Shown: positions 50,180-60,129, counted from the stretch's first letter. The stretch: DNA of 64,000 nucleotides from Luteibacter sp. Sphag1AF (GCF_014192715.1 NZ_JACHYH010000001.1:558001-622000), one strand, 5' to 3'. The notes: a model not told the origin generated them from the letters alone. A program made the numbers and translations.

Positions 50180-51547
50180 ATGTTTCGAAAGGTCGCCATC
50201 ATCGGCGGCGGCGCTGCGGCCGCAACGCTGGTGAGCGAATTGCTGGAACGTCATACCGACCAGCCGCTTCAAATTTACTGGTACACCGGGGGCGGTTCGG
50301 GCCGTGGCATCGCTTATGGCACGCCATCCCCGCACCATCTGCTCAACGTGCGTGCTGCCTCCATGGGCATGTTCGCCGGCAAGCCGCGCGGCTTCCTCGA
50401 GTACGCCCAGGGCCTGGACCCCAGGGTCACCGGCTCGGACTTCCTGCCGCGCCGCCTCTATGGCGACTATCTGCAATCGCGCGTGGGTCAGGCCATTGAA
50501 GAGGCTCCGGCCAATGGCCATGACGTACGTGTCATTCCCTTTGCGGTCGACTCGCTCGTGCCGGAAAACAACGGCGTGACGGTGGGCTACGGCGAGGAAT
50601 CCACTCAGGTGGATGCGGCCGTGCTTGCCATCGGCTCGCTGCCGCCGCGCTCGCTGCCCGGCGTGTCGGACGATGCGCTGGCCAGCGGCCGCTACGTCAC
50701 CGATCCGTGGCCGTATCTGGCCGAAGCGCCACGTGACGAACGCCCGCTGCGGGTCCTCATCATCGGCCTCGGCCTTACCGCTGTTGACGTACTGCTGGAT
50801 CTCTCGGAACGCTGGCCCAACGCCACGTTCACCGCACTGTCGCGCCACGGCCTGCTGCCCGAGGCTCATCGCGAAGCGGCTTCGGCTCCCGCTGACGATG
50901 GCTCGGAGCTGGTTGAGGCGCTGGAAGACGATCCGAACATCCGCACGTGGTTCGCGCGCCTGCGCGAGGCCACGGAGCACGCGGAAGACTGGCGCGTCGT
51001 CACCGACAGCCTGCGTCCGGTCACCTCGCGCCTGTGGTCTCTGCTGCCCGAAGATCAGCGCGCGCGTTTCCTGCGTCACGCCCGCTGGGCCTGGGAGCGC
51101 GTGCGTCATCGCATGCCGCCGCAGGTCGCCACGCAGGTTGCCGAGCTGGAAGCAAAGGGTCGTTTCGTTCGTGGCAAGGGCCGCATGCAGTCGGTCACCC
51201 TTGCCGACGATGGCTCGCTCACGGTGCACCGCCGTGCGGCCGACGGCCACGTGGATACCGCGAACTATGATGTCGTGGTACAGACCGTGGGTCTGAACAC
51301 GGATACCGAACGCACCGATCATCCGCTGGTGCGTCAGCTCATCACCAACGGCCATGCCGTGGCGGAAGAACTCGGCCTGGGCTTCGCTGCGCAGACCGAT
51401 GGCACCCTGCTCGACAGCCGTGGCAAGCCACACGGCAACCTGTTTGCCATGGGCACGCTGTTGCGTGGTGCGCTGTGGGAATCCACGGCGATGCCCGAGA
51501 TCCGCGTCCAGGCCCGCAACCTGGCAGATACGCTGCTCGCCAGCTGA
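50180..51547 (+). CDS. FAD/NAD(P)-binding protein (NAD_binding_9 type)
   Basis: A 455-residue flavoprotein-like enzyme starting KVAIIGGGAAAATLVSELL (dinucleotide-binding GxGxxA-type fold), with a second nucleotide motif VLIIGLGLTAVDVLL (about residues 195-210) and AAVLAIGSLPP. This matches the FAD-NAD(P)-binding family of unknown substrate. Its placement after the cysteine-dioxygenase-like cupin suggests a shared thiol or amino-acid pathway. Confidence 0.85.
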   Translation: MFRKVAIIGGGAAAATLVSELLERHTDQPLQIYWYTGGGSGRGIAYGTPSPHHLLNVRAASMGMFAGKPRGFLEYAQGLDPRVTGSDFLPRRLYGDYLQSRVGQAIEEAPANGHDVRVIPFAVDSLVPENNGVTVGYGEESTQVDAAVLAIGSLPPRSLPGVSDDALASGRYVTDPWPYLAEAPRDERPLRVLIIGLGLTAVDVLLDLSERWPNATFTALSRHGLLPEAHREAASAPADDGSELVEALEDDPNIRTWFARLREATEHAEDWRVVTDSLRPVTSRLWSLLPEDQRARFLRHARWAWERVRHRMPPQVATQVAELEAKGRFVRGKGRMQSVTLADDGSLTVHRRAADGHVDTANYDVVVQTVGLNTDTERTDHPLVRQLITNGHAVAEELGLGFAAQTDGTLLDSRGKPHGNLFAMGTLLRGALWESTAMPEIRVQARNLADTLLAS

Positions 51548-51555
51548 AAAAGCAA

Positions 51556-51589
51556 CGAAGGGGAATGTGCTTTCCGCCATTCCCCTTCG
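51556..51589. terminator. Bidirectional terminator between the FAD enzyme and MFS genes
   Basis: CGAAGGGGAATG (51556-51567) pairs with CATTCCCCTTCG (51578-51589), a 12-bp stem with a 10-nt loop. Read on the minus strand it is followed by TTGCTTTTT, a good terminator for the MFS gene; on the plus strand the T run is absent. Confidence 0.7.
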
Positions 51590-51591
51590 GC

Positions 51592-53007
51592 TCAATGCCT
51601 GCCGCGCAGCATCACCAGCGCCAGCCACACCACGGCGCACACGCCCAGCAAAAGCAGCATCGCCGCGCGATAGCCGGCCAGCAAGCCGTCACCCGCATGC
51701 ATCTGGAACACCTGGGTCGCCAGCGCAAGACCCAGTGCGCCACCGACGTTATGCAGCGTCCATGACGCCCCCATCGCCACACCACTCAACTGCGCGGGCA
51801 CCGAGCCCAGCGCGGCAACCGTGGATGGCCCGAGAATCGCGCCCCAACCCAGCCCCATGAAGGCGAATGCGCTGAGGACAAACCACCAGTCCGTTGATGC
51901 CGAGAAACACGCCTGCATCGCCGCGCTGGCTGCCAGACAGGCAAAGCCGCCCAACAGCAGCGGCGACGTGCCCACCCGGTCTGCCATCCGGCCAGCCCAC
52001 GGCGACACCAGACTCATCACGGCCGTGGTCGACAACAACAGCCAGCCCATGGATGCACTGTCGCGATGACGCAGTTCGCCCAGGTACAGCGGCATCAGGA
52101 AAAATGCCGCGCAGTAGAAAAACGCCAGCCCGGACGTCGCCGCGCTGGCTGCGATGAAACGCGGACGCGCAAAGAGATCGAAGCGGATCAGCGGCGATGC
52201 AACACGGCGACTCGACCACCACAGCGCCAGCAGTCCGGCCACGCCCGTAGCGACCAGCGCGCCCGTGCGCACCGAAAGCCAGCCCCAGTGGCCACCGTAG
52301 ACGATGGCCAGCAGCAGGCAGGGCAGCGCCAGCAGGAACAGTGCGAGACCACGCCAGTCGAACGCGGCGTGATCGGTTTCATCGCGCGATTCGCGCACGC
52401 GCCCCGCGCACAGGGCCACGCTCAGCAACACGAAAGGCACGTTGAGCAGAAACACCCAGCGCCAGCCGAACCCGGCCACCAGAAGACCTCCCAGCACCGG
52501 CCCAAGTGCGAGACCCAGGCCATTCGCACTGAACAACATGCCGATGGCCTTGCCACGCTCATGCTCAGGGAAAGCGTGACTCACTATCGCGGTCGAGGCC
52601 GTATACAGCACCGCACACGCCACGCCTTGCGCGAACCGCCAGCCAATCAGCCAGCCGATGCCGGGCGCCAGACCGGCCCCCAGTGATGCCACGCCGAACA
52701 ACGCCATGCCGACGTACAGGGCACGCCGTCGGCCATGCCGGTCGGCCAGCCGGCCTGCGGCCACCATGCAGGTGGAAAGTGCCACGACGAACAGCGTGAT
52801 GACCCATTGCACCGTCGACACGCTGGCGTCGAGGTCGGCCTGAATCGCCGGAATGGCCGTGTTGACCACGGTGAAATCAATGCAGCCGAGGAAGCTGGCG
52901 ATGGCGACACCGCCCAGCGTCAGCCAGCGGTCGCGCGATGAAGGCACGGAGTTGTCCACGTGAGCATCGTCCGGATCAGTGAAAGGCCGGCAGTCTATCG
53001 GCGACAT
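51592..53007 (-). CDS. DHA2-family MFS efflux transporter
   Basis: A 471-residue MFS protein of the DHA2 (14-helix) group. N-terminal SFLGCIDFTVVNTAIPAI, motif A DRHGRRR and motif C GLALGPVLGGLLVAGFGWRWVFLLN are clear. It is probably a drug/proton antiporter. It is divergent from a LysR gene 68 bp away, the usual layout for LysR-controlled efflux. The ATG at 53007 is preferred; a GTG lies at 53013. Confidence 0.88.
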   Translation of the reverse strand: MSPIDCRPFTDPDDAHVDNSVPSSRDRWLTLGGVAIASFLGCIDFTVVNTAIPAIQADLDASVSTVQWVITLFVVALSTCMVAAGRLADRHGRRRALYVGMALFGVASLGAGLAPGIGWLIGWRFAQGVACAVLYTASTAIVSHAFPEHERGKAIGMLFSANGLGLALGPVLGGLLVAGFGWRWVFLLNVPFVLLSVALCAGRVRESRDETDHAAFDWRGLALFLLALPCLLLAIVYGGHWGWLSVRTGALVATGVAGLLALWWSSRRVASPLIRFDLFARPRFIAASAATSGLAFFYCAAFFLMPLYLGELRHRDSASMGWLLLSTTAVMSLVSPWAGRMADRVGTSPLLLGGFACLAASAAMQACFSASTDWWFVLSAFAFMGLGWGAILGPSTVAALGSVPAQLSGVAMGASWTLHNVGGALGLALATQVFQMHAGDGLLAGYRAAMLLLLGVCAVVWLALVMLRGRH

Positions 53008-53075
53008 TACCACCCGCGTGCGACATCGGAGCCTCTACACTTGCGACTCAATGTCCCGAATGAGGTACGCACTGC

Positions 53076-53978
53076 GTGCTTTCCACCGAGCGCTTCAACG
53101 GCATCCGCGCCTTCGTCAGCGCCGCCGAATCCGGCAGCTTCAGCGAAGCGGCACGACGGCTGGGCCTTTCCACGTCCAGCGTGGGCAAGGCTATCGGGCG
53201 GCTGGAGAAACGTCTGGACGTGCGTCTTTTTCATCGCACCACCCGGCGCCTCTCCCTTACCGACGAAGGCCTGGCCTTCCACGAGAGTTGCCTGCGCGCG
53301 CTGGCGGAACTGGAACACGCGCATACCGCGCTGACCTCACGGCGTCTTGTGCCTGGCGGACGTCTCCGCATCGCGCTGCCGGTGCTGTTTGGCCGGGATC
53401 GGGTCATGCCTGTATTGCTGGCGCTGGCCAGCCAATATCCCGCACTGGAAATCGACGCGCGCTTCTCCCATCGCGCTGTCGATTTTGCAGACGACGGCGT
53501 CGATCTCGCCGTGCGCATCGGCACGCTCGACAACAGCGATCAACTGGTAGCCCGACCGCTGGGTGTGCAGCGCGTGGTGTGCTGCGCGTCACCCGCCTAT
53601 CTGGCTGCGCACGGCACGCCGCACACACCCGATGACCTGCGCGATCATGCGTGCCTTGCCGCCATGCGCGATGGGTTGACCGAAAGCTGGCGATGGCGCG
53701 ACGCGCGGGGCACGGCGTACGCGTGGTCGCCGCATGCGCGCCTGCGATTTGAACACATCGAAGCGGTGCTCGCTGCGGCGCTGGCCGGACACGGCCTGGC
53801 ACAGCTGCCGGGTTGGCTGGTCGACGCGCATGTGGCGCGTGGCGCACTGCGCACGGTGCTGGATGAGCATGCGGTGGAAGGCCTGCCCATCCATGCCGTG
53901 TGGCCCGCATCGCGCAGCATGACGGCGCGGCTGCGTGTAACTATTGATGCGCTGGTCGCGTCCGGATGTGCACGCTGA
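53076..53978 (+). CDS. LysR-family regulator
   Basis: A 300-residue LysR regulator. The N-terminal HTH (FNGIRAFVSAAESGSFSEAARRLGLSTSSVGKAIGRLEKRLDVRLFHRTTRRLSLTDEG) and a substrate-binding domain (RVMPVLLALASQYPALEIDARF...) are clear. It starts with GTG at 53076. It is divergent from the DHA2 transporter and probably regulates it through the 68-bp shared region. Confidence 0.9.
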   Translation: MLSTERFNGIRAFVSAAESGSFSEAARRLGLSTSSVGKAIGRLEKRLDVRLFHRTTRRLSLTDEGLAFHESCLRALAELEHAHTALTSRRLVPGGRLRIALPVLFGRDRVMPVLLALASQYPALEIDARFSHRAVDFADDGVDLAVRIGTLDNSDQLVARPLGVQRVVCCASPAYLAAHGTPHTPDDLRDHACLAAMRDGLTESWRWRDARGTAYAWSPHARLRFEHIEAVLAAALAGHGLAQLPGWLVDAHVARGALRTVLDEHAVEGLPIHAVWPASRSMTARLRVTIDALVASGCAR

Positions 53979-53987
53979 GCTCCCTGC

Positions 53988-55871
53988 TCACGATACCTGC
54001 GACGTGTCGACAGCCATCGCCTCAACCACGCGACGGGTCGCCTCCTCCACCACATCGCCCGCCACACCCGTCAACGGATGTTCCTTCTGCAACAGCAGAA
54101 CACGGTCACGATATTCCGCCGCGATGGCCGGCTTGCGCATGGCTTCACGATGAAGCGCACCCAGCAACAACAGACGCGCACGGGCATTTGCCGGCAGTTG
54201 CAGGCATAGTTGCAACATCGAATTGAAGATGTTGCGCTCGGCAAACAGAAACTCTTCCGGTACGCCGTCCAGGGATGCACAGGACACAGCCAGGCCCTGC
54301 TCCATCGCCGCCACAGCATGCGCAAGCCAGTTCTGATCCGGCGGCTCCAGCCCCCCAGGTACGGCAGTGGCAAACAGCCCGGGCTCGTCGAGCAGACGCG
54401 CCACCAGCGCATCCTCGCTACGCCGGATAGCCGCCGACGGATCATTCACGTCCAGCTCGTGCTGCCACGAAGCCACCACGGCCTGATCCGCCATCCGGAT
54501 CACGTCGAGGTGGAAATGCCACGGTGTCACGGTGGAGTCCACGTGCGACAGCACCGCGTAATCGCCTGCGATCTGTGCCGCGCGCAGGCCATCCACGTCC
54601 CACGGCATCCTGGCCAGCACGAAGCCGCCGGACTTCATCCAGGGCTGGATGTAGCAGGTGCGTGCCGACGTTCGCAGCAGCACCTGCTCCGCAAGATACA
54701 TGGGCATGCCGCGCGACAGACGACCCAGCGCGTCGGTTCGTTGTGAGATCACGCTATCGCCTGACTGCGGCGACGTGCAGCTGCCAGCCATGAACACCAC
54801 CACGGGCGAATTTGCGTCCCGCGTGGGCAGAAGGCTCCCTGCATCCAGCGCTTCGCGCACCCACACGGGCTGCTCCAGTTTCAGCAGACCCACCGTGAGA
54901 GGCGTTTCAGTTTCCACGGGGCCAAAGCGCTTTTCAGCCGTGGCAATCGCGTTGTCCCAATACAGCAGATGCTCTTCCCAATCAGGTCGCTGCTGCCGGT
55001 ACAGCGCTTCGAGCAAACGGCGCGCCTGCGCGATGTGGCCCACGTCCAGATTGGCCTTGATCAGGTTGTTGCCCACGGCAAGCCCGTGCCGATCCACGTC
55101 GAACACGGGCGACACCAGTTCCAGCAACAGCTCCAGATGACCATTGCGTCCCAGATCACCGCTGATCTGCTGCAAGGCGTCGGCAGGAACCGGTATCGCG
55201 CGTGCCAGCACAAGGCCGTAGATTTCGCGCGCACGGGGCAGATCACCCGCCTCCAGCGCCGCACGTGCCAGCCATAACTGTGCTCGCCAGCTACCCGGCA
55301 GTTCCGCGACGCGAGCGAAGAATGCCCGTTGCGCGGCTTCTCCGCCCTGCTCGGTTGCCATGGCGGCATGCCACATCAGGGCGTTCTCGAAATTCGGGTC
55401 GCATTCGATGGCCTGCCACAGGATCGACGCACTCTGTGCATCCTGTCCCAGACCCGAATGGGCCTTGGCCAGATTGGTGAGCAACGAGACGTCGTCGCCC
55501 AGGCGCACGCGGGCCTCTTCCAGAACGGCTCGGGCTTCCTCGAAGCGCTTCAGGTCAAGCAGCGTCACGGCCAGAAGCACCGCGCCCCGGCGCGGATTGG
55601 TATCGGTCTGACAGAGATGCCGTGCGGGCTCCAGCGCCTCGGCAGCGAAACCGCTGTTCAACGCGTCAATAATGAGGCCGGCCAGAGAGTCAGGCTTTGC
55701 AAGATTCTGCGCGAAGTTATGCGGCAGAATGCTGGTGCGCCATTGCTCCCGATTGACTTCCAGCCTGCGCCCGTAGGCATCGGTCACCGAAATCGTCTTC
55801 TCCGGCAACGCGGCGGCGTCAGCCTGCGGCACCGGAGCCTTCTTGCCGAACAGCTTCTTGATCAGTCCCAC
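53988..55871 (-). CDS. Large TPR-repeat protein of unknown function
   Basis: A 627-residue protein. The N-terminal half is TPR-like (ALEPARHLCQTDTNPRRGAVLLAVTLLDLKRFEEARAVLEEA, LTNLAKAHSGLGQDAQSASILWQAI). The C-terminal half is not recognised (PVVVFMAGSCTSPQSGDSV, DYAVLSHVDSTVTPWHFHLDVIRMADQAVVASWQHEL). It has no signal peptide. A GTG at 55871 with GGGG at 6 bases is preferred to a TTG at 55877. Its 3' end is 9 bp from the LysR stop. Confidence 0.7.
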   Translation of the reverse strand: MGLIKKLFGKKAPVPQADAAALPEKTISVTDAYGRRLEVNREQWRTSILPHNFAQNLAKPDSLAGLIIDALNSGFAAEALEPARHLCQTDTNPRRGAVLLAVTLLDLKRFEEARAVLEEARVRLGDDVSLLTNLAKAHSGLGQDAQSASILWQAIECDPNFENALMWHAAMATEQGGEAAQRAFFARVAELPGSWRAQLWLARAALEAGDLPRAREIYGLVLARAIPVPADALQQISGDLGRNGHLELLLELVSPVFDVDRHGLAVGNNLIKANLDVGHIAQARRLLEALYRQQRPDWEEHLLYWDNAIATAEKRFGPVETETPLTVGLLKLEQPVWVREALDAGSLLPTRDANSPVVVFMAGSCTSPQSGDSVISQRTDALGRLSRGMPMYLAEQVLLRTSARTCYIQPWMKSGGFVLARMPWDVDGLRAAQIAGDYAVLSHVDSTVTPWHFHLDVIRMADQAVVASWQHELDVNDPSAAIRRSEDALVARLLDEPGLFATAVPGGLEPPDQNWLAHAVAAMEQGLAVSCASLDGVPEEFLFAERNIFNSMLQLCLQLPANARARLLLLGALHREAMRKPAIAAEYRDRVLLLQKEHPLTGVAGDVVEEATRRVVEAMAVDTSQVS

Positions 55872-56001
55872 GTACAACCCCGCGAAAACGATGGAGATCG
55901 ACCATTCTCGGGACAGTCCGCCTGTCAGGCAATGGCGTCACCACCGAAACATCACAAACGCGGGCGGATAGTCATTCATCCACCGATTGGAGGAAGGGCA
56001 G

Positions 56002-56253
56002 ATGCGCAACGATATCGAAGAAGGTTTCATGGTGTTCGTGGCCGATGGCCAGGATGGCATCGGCTCGGTGCGCGGCGTGAAGCGCGACACCGAGGAGCTG
56101 GTCATCTATATCGAGAACGCGGGTGACTTCGTGGTGCCGGTTTCGGCCGTGGCCGATGTGCACTCGGGCAAGGTCATCCTCAATCTGCACCATCTGGGCG
56201 CCGACCTTCGCGACGCCCTCCGCCATGCCCACGACTCTGAATATCCTCACTGA
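56002..56253 (+). CDS. Small PRC-barrel-like (DUF2171-type) protein
   Basis: An 83-residue protein with a PRC-barrel/DUF2171-like core: VRGVKRDTEELVIYIENAGDFVVPVSAVADVHSGKVIL. The pattern of a strand, 'GD.VVPVSAV.DVHSGKV', is common in small proteins of this fold. It may bind RNA or polymers. GGAGGAAGGG upstream decides the ATG at 56002. Confidence 0.7.
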   Translation: MRNDIEEGFMVFVADGQDGIGSVRGVKRDTEELVIYIENAGDFVVPVSAVADVHSGKVILNLHHLGADLRDALRHAHDSEYPH

Positions 56254-56264
56254 CGCCTTAAGGA

Positions 56265-57278
56265 TCAGAATCCTTCAAGCACGACCTTGCCGATGGTGCC
56301 TGCGCTTTCCAGTGCTTCGTGCGCGCGGCGCAGGTTGGCCGCACTGATGCCACCGAAATTCTCGCGCATCGTGGTGCGCAGCACACCGGCGTCGACAAGG
56401 TCAGCCACTTCGTTGAGGATGCGGTGCTGACGTTCCATGTCGTGCGTGCGGAACAACGAGCGCGTATACATGAATTCCCAGTGCAGCGAGATGCTCTTGC
56501 GTTTCAGTGCCGTAATGTCGATGGGACCGGCCGGGTCGTCAATGAGGCCCAGCTTGCCCTGCGGCTTCAGCAGTTCGCACAGTGCGGCGTAGTGGGTTTC
56601 CGTATGGGTCAGGCTGAGCACATAGTCCACGCCCTCTGGCGCCACCGCCCGCACTTCCTCCACCAGCGACTTGCTGTGATCGACCACGTGATGCGCGCCC
56701 ATCTCAGATACCCACTCACGCGTCTGCGGACGGGACGCCGTACCAATGACATTGAGTCCCGTAAGGCGACGCGCCAATTGCACGGCAATGGAACCCACGC
56801 CGCCTGCGGCGCCTACAACCAGCAGCGTGGCCGGCTTTCCCTCAGTACCTGCCGGTACGCCCAGGCGATCAAACAGCAGCTCCCACGCCGTGACGGCCGT
56901 CAACGGCAGCGCAGCCGCCTCGGCCATGCCCAGCGTGGATGGCTTGCGTCCCGCAATGCGCTCGTCAACCACGTGAAATTCGCTGTTGGCACCCGGGCGA
57001 TCAATGGCCCCGGCGTAGAACACCGCATCGCCCACCTTGAACAGGCTCGCTTCCGGGCCTGCCGCCACGACCGTACCGGCCACGTCCCAGCCAAGCACCT
57101 TGTCGGCGCCTTCCGGATCGACATGGCGGCGGATCTTCGTGTCCACCGGATTGACCGAGATCGCTTCGACGCGCACCAGGAGATCGCGACCCGAGGCCGT
57201 CGGCTCGGGCAGCTCGATGTCGATCAGGCTCTGCGCGTCAGTGATGGGCAAAGGCTTGCGATAAGCGACGGCTTTCAT
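56265..57278 (-). CDS. Zinc-type alcohol dehydrogenase / NADPH:quinone reductase
   Basis: A 337-residue MDR-superfamily oxidoreductase. N-terminal MKAVAYRKPLPITDAQSL, substrate-side SVNPVDTKIRR, the GWDVAGTVVAAG motif, and NAD(P)-binding LLVVGAAGGVGSIAVQLAR are as in the adh_fam_1 quinone reductase group. Substrate unknown; it probably reduces quinones or carbonyls. It is convergent with the small PRC-like gene. Confidence 0.9.
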   Translation of the reverse strand: MKAVAYRKPLPITDAQSLIDIELPEPTASGRDLLVRVEAISVNPVDTKIRRHVDPEGADKVLGWDVAGTVVAAGPEASLFKVGDAVFYAGAIDRPGANSEFHVVDERIAGRKPSTLGMAEAAALPLTAVTAWELLFDRLGVPAGTEGKPATLLVVGAAGGVGSIAVQLARRLTGLNVIGTASRPQTREWVSEMGAHHVVDHSKSLVEEVRAVAPEGVDYVLSLTHTETHYAALCELLKPQGKLGLIDDPAGPIDITALKRKSISLHWEFMYTRSLFRTHDMERQHRILNEVADLVDAGVLRTTMRENFGGISAANLRRAHEALESAGTIGKVVLEGF

Positions 57279-57456
57279 GGATGGCTCCGGAACAAAGGGA
57301 AAGGATGCCTCAGCACATCATGCACATGACCGGACGTCATCCGCTACGCTGAAGGCGGAACGACCCACATTTTCTGCCCCGCGTGGCATTGCGCCAAGCG
57401 CGAAAACCACGAAATACTTTTGCCGGATAATTGACAATGAGCGGGTGCCAGCATCC

Positions 57457-58878
57457 ATGTGGATAAGCCTGATCGCGTTTGCCGCCATCTCCCTGCATGT
57501 GGCGGGCATCCTCGCGGCGATGCATGCCGTGGTCCACGCCCGAACCGCTCAGGGAGCCTTTGCGTGGGCGCTGGGCCTTGTGCTGCTGCCGTACGTCACG
57601 CTCATCCCGTATCTGTTTCTCGGCGAGAGTCACTTCTCCGGCTATGTGGACCTGCACCGCCAGCGCCAGGAACGGCTGTTCATCCTGCGCGACAGCCCCG
57701 AATGGCCCGACCGGGGGGCGTACCTGCAACGCCACGCCACCGAACAGGACCAACGCTACGCTGCCATCGGCGCCATGCTGAAAACGCGCCTCCACGGCGG
57801 TCACGGCCTCACGCTGCTGATTGACGGCGAGGCGGCCTTCGCCTCCATGCTTCAGGCCATTGGCGAGGCCGAGCGCTACATCCTGCTGCAATTCTTCATC
57901 ATCCACGACGACGAACTGGGCCGGCGCCTGCAGGCTGCGCTGCTGGAACGTGCTGCGGCAGGCGTGCGCATCTGCGTGCTCTACGACAGCATCGGCAGCC
58001 ACGACCTGCCGCGGCACTACGTGACAGCACTGCGCGATGGCGGCGTAACGGTGCATCCGTTTGCCACGCGCCGCTGGCGCAATCGCTTCCAGCTCAACTT
58101 CCGCAATCACCGCAAGGTGCTGGTCGTGGATGGCTACCGGGGTTTCGTGGGCGGCCTGAATGCCGGGGATGAATACCTCGGCAGGAAACCGCCGCTTGCG
58201 CCGTGGCGCGATACACACATGCGTATCGAAGGACCCGCCGTCGCCGATCTGCAACGCTCCTTCACCGAGGACTGGTACTGGGTCACGGGCGAACATCCTC
58301 CCTTCCAGCCCCCACGCGAACACTGCGGCAACGCGCGCACCATGATCGCGGCCACCGGCCCTGCCGACCGCCAGGAAAGCTGCTCGCTGTTCTTCACCCA
58401 GGCCATTCACGCCGCGCGGAAACGCGTGTGGATCACCACGCCGTACTTCGTGCCGGACCAGGCCGTGTTCAGTGCCCTGCGCCTGGCCGTATTCCGTGGC
58501 GTGGATGTGCGCGTGCTGATTCCCATCCGGCCCGATCACCGCACGGTGTTCATGGCCTCGACGCTCTATGCCCACGAAGCCACGATCGCGGGTGTGCGCA
58601 TATTTCGCTACCGGCCGGGCTTCATCCACCAGAAAGTGATGCTCATCGACGATGACACCTCCGTGGTCGGCAGCATGAATCTGGACAACCGCTCGTTCCG
58701 GCTCAACTTTGAAATCGCCGCGCTCAATATCGACGAGGCATTCGCGGGCGAGGTAGCGTCCATGCTGGAGGAAGACCTCGCCAACGCCGATGAAATCCAT
58801 CCCGATGAATTCCGCCGGCTTCCCTACCTGCGCCGGGTGGCGATGCACGTTGCCCGCATGTTCGATCCGGTGCTGTAG
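57457..58878 (+). CDS. cls: Cardiolipin synthase
   Basis: A 473-residue phospholipase D-type synthase. Two N-terminal membrane segments (WISLIAFAAISLHVAGILAA, FAWALGLVLLPYVTLIPYLFL) precede two HKD motifs: NHRKVLVVDGYRGFVGGLN and FIHQKVMLIDDDTSVVGSMN. It condenses phosphatidylglycerol to cardiolipin at the inner membrane. The ATG at 57457 places the first helix at the start as in ClsA (486 aa in E. coli); an earlier opening has no family match. Confidence 0.92.
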   Translation: MWISLIAFAAISLHVAGILAAMHAVVHARTAQGAFAWALGLVLLPYVTLIPYLFLGESHFSGYVDLHRQRQERLFILRDSPEWPDRGAYLQRHATEQDQRYAAIGAMLKTRLHGGHGLTLLIDGEAAFASMLQAIGEAERYILLQFFIIHDDELGRRLQAALLERAAAGVRICVLYDSIGSHDLPRHYVTALRDGGVTVHPFATRRWRNRFQLNFRNHRKVLVVDGYRGFVGGLNAGDEYLGRKPPLAPWRDTHMRIEGPAVADLQRSFTEDWYWVTGEHPPFQPPREHCGNARTMIAATGPADRQESCSLFFTQAIHAARKRVWITTPYFVPDQAVFSALRLAVFRGVDVRVLIPIRPDHRTVFMASTLYAHEATIAGVRIFRYRPGFIHQKVMLIDDDTSVVGSMNLDNRSFRLNFEIAALNIDEAFAGEVASMLEEDLANADEIHPDEFRRLPYLRRVAMHVARMFDPVL

Positions 58879-58937
58879 CACTTGCCTGAAACGCGTTACT
58901 GCCTTGAGATGACCGTGACGTACCTGCGAGACACACG

Positions 58938-59708
58938 ATGATCCGCGCCCTGCTCCTTACTGCTGCCATGACCCTCACCACCGCCGCACAGGCTGCGCCT
59001 GCCCACTTCGTGGCCCGCCAGTTCACCGTGAACGGCAAGCCGTTCCGCTATCAGGTGTTCGTGCCGGCGGACCTGAAGAAGGGCGAGCTGCTTCCCGTCG
59101 TACTGTTCCTGCACGGCAGCGGCGAGCGTGGGGACGACAACCAGGCCCAGCTCTCGCAAGGGTTGCCGCCGTGGCTGAAACAGCACATGGATTTCCAGGC
59201 CGTCGTCGTCATCCCGCAGGCGCCGGCCAATGCAGAGTGGAATGACCCGAAGATCGGCGATGCCGCCATGAAGGCCCTGGAGCGCAGCGTCCGGGAATTC
59301 CATGGCGACACGCGTCGCCTGTATCTCACCGGCCTGTCGATGGGAGGCTACGGCGCCTGGCAACTCGCCGCCGATCACCCGGGCACGTTCGCGGCCGCGG
59401 CGGTCATCTGCGGCGGCGTCACGCCACTGACCGACGAGCGCGAACTCTACGTGCGTGGCGTGCCCAAAGATGCCGAGCCGTACGACTGGGTAGCCGACCG
59501 CGTGGGCGACCTGCCGGTGTGGATCTTCCACGGCGGCGATGACAACGTGGTTCCCACCGAGCAGTCGCGCCGCATGAATGCCGCGCTCAAGGCGCAGGGG
59601 CGCGAAGTGGTGTACACCGAATTTGCCGGGGTGAATCACGGCTCATGGGAAAAAGCATATGCCACGGCCGAACTCTGGCCGTGGATGTTCTCCCACACCC
59701 GCCCTTAA
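58938..59708 (+). CDS. Secreted alpha/beta hydrolase (prolyl-oligopeptidase/PHB-depolymerase-like)
   Basis: A 256-residue protein with a signal peptide (ALLLTAAMTLTTAAQAA). The alpha/beta-hydrolase landmarks are LPVVLFLHGSGERGDD, nucleophile YLTGLSMGGYGAW, DVWIFHGGDDNVVP-like acid region and the His in FAGVNHGSW. It resembles phospholipase/carboxylesterase-type hydrolases of the peptidase S9/PHB depolymerase group. Substrate unknown. It overlaps the next gene's stop by 4 bp on the opposite strand. Confidence 0.85.
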   Translation: MIRALLLTAAMTLTTAAQAAPAHFVARQFTVNGKPFRYQVFVPADLKKGELLPVVLFLHGSGERGDDNQAQLSQGLPPWLKQHMDFQAVVVIPQAPANAEWNDPKIGDAAMKALERSVREFHGDTRRLYLTGLSMGGYGAWQLAADHPGTFAAAAVICGGVTPLTDERELYVRGVPKDAEPYDWVADRVGDLPVWIFHGGDDNVVPTEQSRRMNAALKAQGREVVYTEFAGVNHGSWEKAYATAELWPWMFSHTRP

Positions 59709-60097
59709 GGCTTGTCGTCACCGGCGAGCAGATCGCGCAGCCCGCCGGAAAAGATGCTCCAGCCCACGCACACGCCGGTCAGGGCACCCACGAACTCGAA
59801 GAAGGCGCGCAGGCCAATGGCATCCGGGTCATGCACGGCAGCCAGTTTGATCTTCAGCAGTTGCAGCGATTGCAGCGGCGCGAAGTTGAAGTAGAAGAGG
59901 TTCCACATGTCTTCGCCACCGGCCAGCACCACGGCGAAGCAGAACGCCACCGCCAGCTCCTGGCCGTGATGCCACCCATGCCGTTTGCCGTATGCGCGCA
60001 CCAGCGCATACACGATGACAGCGACGACCAGCGCAATGCCGCCCGCCTGCAACGCGCCGACAATGCCATAACCCATCCACGATCTGTCGTACGGCAT
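59705..60097 (-). CDS. Small membrane protein of unknown function
   Basis: A 130-residue protein with three likely helices (GYGIVGALQAGGIALVVAVIVYALVRAYG, LAVAFCFAVVLAGGEDMW, FEFVGALTGVCVGWSIFSGGL). No domain recognised. The ATG at 60097 is followed by MPYDRSWMG; longer in-frame openings run into the adjacent MFS gene. It lies 32 bp downstream of the MFS gene on the same strand. Confidence 0.55.
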   Translation of the reverse strand: MPYDRSWMGYGIVGALQAGGIALVVAVIVYALVRAYGKRHGWHHGQELAVAFCFAVVLAGGEDMWNLFYFNFAPLQSLQLLKIKLAAVHDPDAIGLRAFFEFVGALTGVCVGWSIFSGGLRDLLAGDDKP

Positions 60098-60129
60098 GCA
60101 AGCGCTCTTGAGGTCAGGTGCAGACCTTA

